A stretch of DNA of 37,437 nucleotides. It comes from a virus. The position numbers were made by a program, and so were the translations under genes. Within the stretch, counting starts at the first letter, position 1. Every line of letters starts with the position of its first letter. The DNA is taken from IMG/VR virus record IMGVR_UViG_3300048927_000735, positions 1 to 37,437 of that record, one strand, 5' to 3'. This document shows, piece by piece, positions 34,756 through 37,437 of the stretch. The notes under the pieces were generated by a model. It was not told where the DNA came from. It searched no databases and was given only the letters and a program-made list of their open reading frames with translations.

Positions 34756-34951
34756 CCGTATCCGAGTGATCTACCGAACCATGCGCTGCTCTATCCCGGA
34801 AGGTGGAGAGGTCGTGCTGCACGTTCCGGAACACATCGGCGTGGAATCTCTTGAGATGGCCGCTGAATGCATCGCACTGCAAATGCGCATATTCAAGCGG
34901 CATGCCGAGATGGCAAACCTCGAAGTCCCCAAGGAGCCGACCAATGGCTGA
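34748..34951 (+). CDS. Small early protein, 67 aa
   Basis: ATG 34748 overlaps the previous gene by 8 bases. MADRIRVIYRTMRCSIPEGG, EVVLHVPEHIGVESLEMAAE, CIALQMRIFKRHAEMANLEV: a short beta-alpha protein. No family identified. It overlaps the next gene by 8 bases with the same GACCAATGGCTGA-type junction as at its own start, indicating that the two junctions were copied. Confidence 0.68.
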   Translation: MADRIRVIYRTMRCSIPEGGEVVLHVPEHIGVESLEMAAECIALQMRIFKRHAEMANLEVPKEPTNG

Positions 34952-35177
34952 TATCGAACAGCAGGCCCGCGAGCTGCTGGCGCTCTGCCTCGGCGAGAGG
35001 GGCTTCCCCTGCGAGGCCGAGAACGTGCGTGCCGGGGAGGACCTGAAGGGCTACGAAGGCGAGCTGCAGGCGATTGCCCAGCTTCTGCGGCTCGGCCTCT
35101 GCGCTGCCATCCCCACCACCCTCTCCACCGTCAAGCCGCCGCGTGACCTGCGCACCAAGCTGCGGGAGGACGTATGA
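34944..35177 (+). CDS. Small helical protein, 77 aa
   Basis: From ATG 34944 after AAGGAG. MADIEQQARELLALCLGERG, FPCEAENVRAGEDLKGYEGE, LQAIAQLLRLGLCAAIPTTL. The opening, (A/S)DIE..ARELLA, is repeated at the start of the Lar-like protein at 35571, so N-terminal pieces are being shuffled. Mostly helical, unknown function. Stop and next start overlap as ATGA. Confidence 0.7.
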   Translation: MADIEQQARELLALCLGERGFPCEAENVRAGEDLKGYEGELQAIAQLLRLGLCAAIPTTLSTVKPPRDLRTKLREDV

Positions 35178-35428
35178 CCAGCCACGCCGAGTGGATGCCG
35201 ATTGATAGCGCGCCGAGGGATGGGACTTGGATTCTTGCATCAGTTAAGGGATGGATTCCTGCAGTAGCACGGTGGACGACTGATTGGCGGGAAGGAGGCT
35301 CCTTCGAGTACGTGGAGGCGGAGACATTCGCGGAGGAATCGCATTGGCGCGCATTTATTGAAACAACCGAACCGTGGCAGCCAACCCACTGGCTCCCCCT
35401 ACCCCCGCCGCCGAAGGAGAGTGAGTGA
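35174..35428 (+). CDS. DUF551-like protein, 84 aa
   Basis: SHAEWMPIDSAPRDGTWILA, SVKGWIPAVARWTTDWREGG, then TTEPWQPTHWLPLPPPPKES. The pattern W.pidsAPrDGt.iL....., ending with (q)PThW.PLP.pP, is that of the DUF551 family found in many phage accessory regions. Role unknown. It starts with ATGA overlap and ends in TGATG with the next gene. The DNA of this gene is less GC-rich than its neighbours, suggesting independent origin. Confidence 0.82.
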   Translation: MTSHAEWMPIDSAPRDGTWILASVKGWIPAVARWTTDWREGGSFEYVEAETFAEESHWRAFIETTEPWQPTHWLPLPPPPKESE

Positions 35429-35574
35429 TGAAGCGTCGCTATCGATTCTTCCGCCGCATGGGTTGCGGTCCCTTCACCGCAGGATTCATCGCCCTACTCA
35501 ATGAAATGTCCGGCCTTCCGCCCCACAAGGCCGGATTCATGCACCTTCTTTGGGATATGGGGGCAGACCAGTGA
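35428..35574 (+). CDS. Very small basic protein, 48 aa
   Basis: ATG 35428 (TGATG) with AAGGAGAG upstream. MKRRYRFFRRMGCGPFTAGF, IALLNEMSGLPPHKAGFMHL, LWDMGADQ. A basic start followed by an amphipathic or weakly hydrophobic region. Probably a membrane- or RNA-associated microprotein; no family. Overlaps at both ends by 1 and 4 bases support translation. Confidence 0.6.
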   Translation: MKRRYRFFRRMGCGPFTAGFIALLNEMSGLPPHKAGFMHLLWDMGADQ

Positions 35575-35939
35575 GCGACATCGAGAAGAGGGCGCGGGAG
35601 TTGTTGGCATGCCCGTTCTGTGGTGGTGATGCAGCCATCAGGAGTTGGCAGGATGAGGATCTGTGGAGCCACGCCATCGTTGAATGGCAGAAGGTGCACT
35701 GCACCGAATGCGAGTGCGAGGGGATATCCAGTTGCCCGGGGTATGAGCCGGACACCGTGCAGGCATGGAACACCCGCGCCGCCCTCACTCCGCCCGAGGG
35801 CTACGTGCTGGTGCCGGTGGTGCCGACTGAGGAAATGAAAGAGGCGGGCATTCGGGAGCGGGTGAAATCGCCTGCCAACATCAACCCATGCGTCGAATGG
35901 CCCGCCATGCTCGCTGCTCGCCCGGAGGTGACGCCGTGA
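35571..35939 (+). CDS. Lar-like zinc-ribbon protein with Ea22-type tail, 122 aa, GTG start
   Basis: GTG 35571 in a GTGA overlap; an in-frame ATG seven codons upstream is less suited. Residues 1 to 14 are DIEKRARELLA, then a zinc ribbon LACPFCGGDAAIRSW, VHCTECECEG, TVQAWNTRA: the CPxCG ... CxxC ... AWN pattern of Lar-type restriction-alleviation proteins, which help phage DNA escape host type I restriction. The rest (EGYVLVPVVPTEEMKEAG and CVEWPAMLAARPEV) is an Ea22-type module. A fusion of two accessory modules. Restriction alleviation is an inference from the family. Confidence 0.78.
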   Translation: MSDIEKRARELLACPFCGGDAAIRSWQDEDLWSHAIVEWQKVHCTECECEGISSCPGYEPDTVQAWNTRAALTPPEGYVLVPVVPTEEMKEAGIRERVKSPANINPCVEWPAMLAARPEVTP

Positions 35940-36115
35940 ACCAGGCTGATGCGATGTTTACATGCTTCATGGTGGCTCTGTTCGGCGGTCTGGGGCTTGT
36001 CTCTTGGGCCATCTCCGCGAACAGCAAGCGACTGACGTGGGCGGCTGCGGTATGGGTAGGTTTCTGGATGTCTCCGCCGCTCATCGGACTTTGGGTGAAG
36101 GCGGTGATTCTGTGA
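35936..36115 (+). CDS. Small membrane protein, 59 aa, GTG start
   Basis: GTG 35936 in a GTGA overlap. NQADAMFTCFMVALFGGLGL, VSWAISANSKRLTWAAAVWV, GFWMSPPLIGLWVKAVIL: two transmembrane helices with a short polar turn (SANSKR). It lies between the Lar-like gene and a coiled-coil gene in the overlap chain. Membrane role in superinfection exclusion or injection control is possible but unproven. Confidence 0.65.
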   Translation: MNQADAMFTCFMVALFGGLGLVSWAISANSKRLTWAAAVWVGFWMSPPLIGLWVKAVIL

Positions 36116-36333
36116 ATAGCAACGAGCTGATCCGCAGGTACAAGCACCAGCGCCGCCGAAACGCGAGGACGATCCGGGAGCGGAACGAGACGATCCGGAG
36201 GCTTGAATGGAAGGTCAAGGTTTACAGGGAGGTTGCAGAGGACCAGCGTTTCATCATTGAGGTCCTGCACGAGCTGGCTGGCTCTTTGTTGTCGGAGCGC
36301 GAACGAGAGGAGGCCCCCGATGTCGGCGGCTGA
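36112..36333 (+). CDS. Basic coiled-coil protein, 73 aa, GTG start
   Basis: GTG 36112 in a GTGA overlap. NSNELIRRYKHQRRRNARTI, RERNETIRRLEWKVKVYREV, AEDQRFIIEVLHELAGSLLS: a strongly basic helix of heptad type followed by a more hydrophobic helix. It could bind nucleic acid or act as an adaptor. It overlaps the excisionase-like gene by 14 bases. No family recognised. Confidence 0.65.
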   Translation: MNSNELIRRYKHQRRRNARTIRERNETIRRLEWKVKVYREVAEDQRFIIEVLHELAGSLLSEREREEAPDVGG

Positions 36334-36682
36334 GCAGCTAATGACCCTGGCGCAGGCGGCTGAAAGGTGCGCCTGTTCCACCAAGACCCTCCGCCGGGCC
36401 ATTGATGCGGGTAGCCTTGCTGCCTGCCGCCTTGGTCAGGGCGCGAAGTCAGATCGAATCCACCCCGCAGACCTGTCCGTCTGGTGGGCCAAATGCAGGT
36501 TGCAGGCATGCCAATCACCAAGCGCCCCAACGGAAGCTATCAAGTTACAGTTGGACACGGCGGAAGAACGTATCGAAAGACGTCTCGCAGCTGGTCATAC
36601 GCTGAGGCCAAAGCCTTCGAAAAGAAGTGGCTCGCGTCGTTCAACGCAGCTTCGGCTGGTCGTCAACCCGAGCGATCAATAG
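36320..36682 (+). CDS. Excisionase-like MerR-type HTH protein, 120 aa
   Basis: ATG 36320 preceded by GAGAGGAGG. Residues 1 to about 58 form a MerR/Xis-type winged helix (AAEQLMTLAQAAERCACSTK, TLRRAIDAGSLAACRLGQGA, SDRIHPADLSVWWAKC). Residues 60 to 120 are read in a frame that overlaps the integrase gene for 175 bases and look basic and unstructured. A directionality factor encoded just upstream of int is the usual arrangement. The overlap may be a true extension or a shadow tail that happens to remain open. Confidence 0.75.
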   Translation: MSAAEQLMTLAQAAERCACSTKTLRRAIDAGSLAACRLGQGAKSDRIHPADLSVWWAKCRLQACQSPSAPTEAIKLQLDTAEERIERRLAAGHTLRPKPSKRSGSRRSTQLRLVVNPSDQ

Positions 36683-37437
36683 CGGATGCCATCGACAAGT
36701 TCCAGGTGGAGCATCTGCCCCGGCTGCGGTCGGAGGCAAAGACCAATTCGCACGTGAAGGCGCTGATGCCTTATATCCGCGGCAGGAAGCTGACGGACAC
36801 GGCGAAGGTGTGGGCCGAGATCAAGGCTGCGGAGATCGGCAAGGCACCGGCCACGGTGAACCACAAGGGCCGGATTCTGAGGCAGATCACGCGGATGGCG
36901 TGGCGGGAATGGGGTTGGTTGGAAAGGCCAGCGGCGATTGCGCTGTTGCCTGAGAAGCCGCGCGAGACGTTCCTGACGACCGAGCAGGTCGAGGCACTGG
37001 CGAGGGCTTGCCCGAATCCATTGGCGGGCGACTACGTGCGTTTGGCAGCCTATACGGGCATTCGCCGTGGGCACCTGCTGCGCCTGACCCATCACGAGGT
37101 CAAGGAGGGCTTCATCCGGCTGGACCGGACGAGCAAGACGAGTTCCCTGCAGCTTGTCCCGCTGCACCCGAAGGTGCTGGGGATCGCTCAGCGGCTGCCC
37201 CTGCCGATCTCAGAGGATCAGGTCAGGTCGTCATGGGCGGCGGCGCGCGAGGCGTGCGGGCTGCAGGACGTGCGGTGGCATGATCTGCGCCACACCTGCG
37301 CGTCCTGGCTGGTGCAGGCCGGGGTATCGCTGCACACGGTTTCGGAGGTGCTTGGGCACAGTTCGCTGGCGATGACGAGGCGGTATGCTCACCTCGCGCC
37401 GGGCCATTTGGCCGATGCGATCAAGAAGCTGGCCTGA
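36508..37437 (+). CDS. int: Tyrosine-recombinase integrase, 309 aa
   Basis: Start taken at ATG 36508 (MPITKRPNGSYQVTVGHGGR, the normal beginning of this family); upstream in-frame codons at 36484 and 36493 are less likely. Core-binding domain at about 58 to 140. Catalytic residues are visible: R186 (TGIRRGHLL), K210 (RTSKTSSLQLVPL), H258 and R261 (HDLRHTCASW), H284 (LGHSSLAMT) and nucleophile Y293 (RRYAHLAP). It inserts and excises the prophage at att sites. The gene ends exactly at the last base of the window, so the attachment site lies outside or is not visible. Its target, often a tRNA gene, cannot be named. Confidence 0.95.
   Translation: MPITKRPNGSYQVTVGHGGRTYRKTSRSWSYAEAKAFEKKWLASFNAASAGRQPERSIADAIDKFQVEHLPRLRSEAKTNSHVKALMPYIRGRKLTDTAKVWAEIKAAEIGKAPATVNHKGRILRQITRMAWREWGWLERPAAIALLPEKPRETFLTTEQVEALARACPNPLAGDYVRLAAYTGIRRGHLLRLTHHEVKEGFIRLDRTSKTSSLQLVPLHPKVLGIAQRLPLPISEDQVRSSWAAAREACGLQDVRWHDLRHTCASWLVQAGVSLHTVSEVLGHSSLAMTRRYAHLAPGHLADAIKKLA

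Noticed and set aside
1-37437. Toxin-antitoxin, retron, or reverse-transcriptase systems
   Set aside because: No RT motif, no typical toxin pair and no msr/msd-like structure was recognised in any frame read.

Overview
The window is a complete or nearly complete temperate phage genome (prophage) of P22/lambda-like layout. It is bounded by a membrane O-acyltransferase at the left end (1..1029) and a tyrosine integrase at the right end (36508..37437). Virion genes match the P22 set in order and size: small and large terminase, portal, scaffold, HK97-fold coat with a P22-type insertion domain, gp4, gp10, and the ejection proteins gp7, gp20 and gp16. There is no tape measure, sheath or tail tube, so the particle should be a short-tailed podovirus. 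High GC, the codon style and the general look of the small proteins suggest a host in the Xanthomonadaceae (Stenotrophomonas/Xanthomonas type). That host call is inference. No bacterial marker gene or attachment site is visible.

Layout, reading the leftward (minus) transcription unit from the immunity region at about 27.5 kb: cro-like gene, CII-like gene, a 40-residue ORF, a replication initiator carrying a ladder of DNA iterons (likely origin), a DnaC-like helicase loader, a nin-like block (NinB, DUF1364-type, RusA), and a probable Q antiterminator. Next come a candidate late promoter and terminator (PR'/tR' style), a zinc-ribbon protein, the lysis cassette (endolysin, three small membrane proteins including a holin, nested Rz/Rz1), packaging, head, tail plug, ejection proteins and finally a run of distal tail or fibre genes. 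A 52-residue membrane protein on the opposite strand (5680..5838) interrupts the late genes. Minus-strand intrinsic terminators lie at about 22.85, 16.7, 14.0 and 5.6 kb, so late expression plausibly depends on antitermination.

The rightward (plus) unit starts at cI (27608) with a co-transcribed, tail-anchored protein of unknown function. It then passes a second operator region and a strong promoter at about 28.98 kb. That promoter has the same -35, spacer length and -10 as the cro promoter, and its operator sits at the same offset. It drives a dense chain of very small genes of unknown function, mostly with 4-base start/stop overlaps. These are followed by a tRNA-like element, a recombination module (unknown 174-residue protein, YqaJ/lambda-type exonuclease, small protein with an SSB-like acidic tip), a second chain of accessory genes including a Lar-like zinc ribbon, then an excisionase-like gene overlapping int.

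The most unusual points are these. (1) The gp10 tail-plug gene carries an inserted Ig plus Asp-box propeller module, and its original C-terminal segment is now a separate overlapping gene. (2) An Fe(II)/2-oxoglutarate oxygenase and a GNAT acetyltransferase occupy the place where P22 has its tail needle and gp14. (3) The left and right operator-promoter pairs are nearly identical. (4) Regularly spaced iterons lie within the initiator gene. (5) The N-terminal segment of the gp7-like ejection protein is reused on a zinc-ribbon protein. (6) An unknown membrane-anchored protein is coupled to cI.
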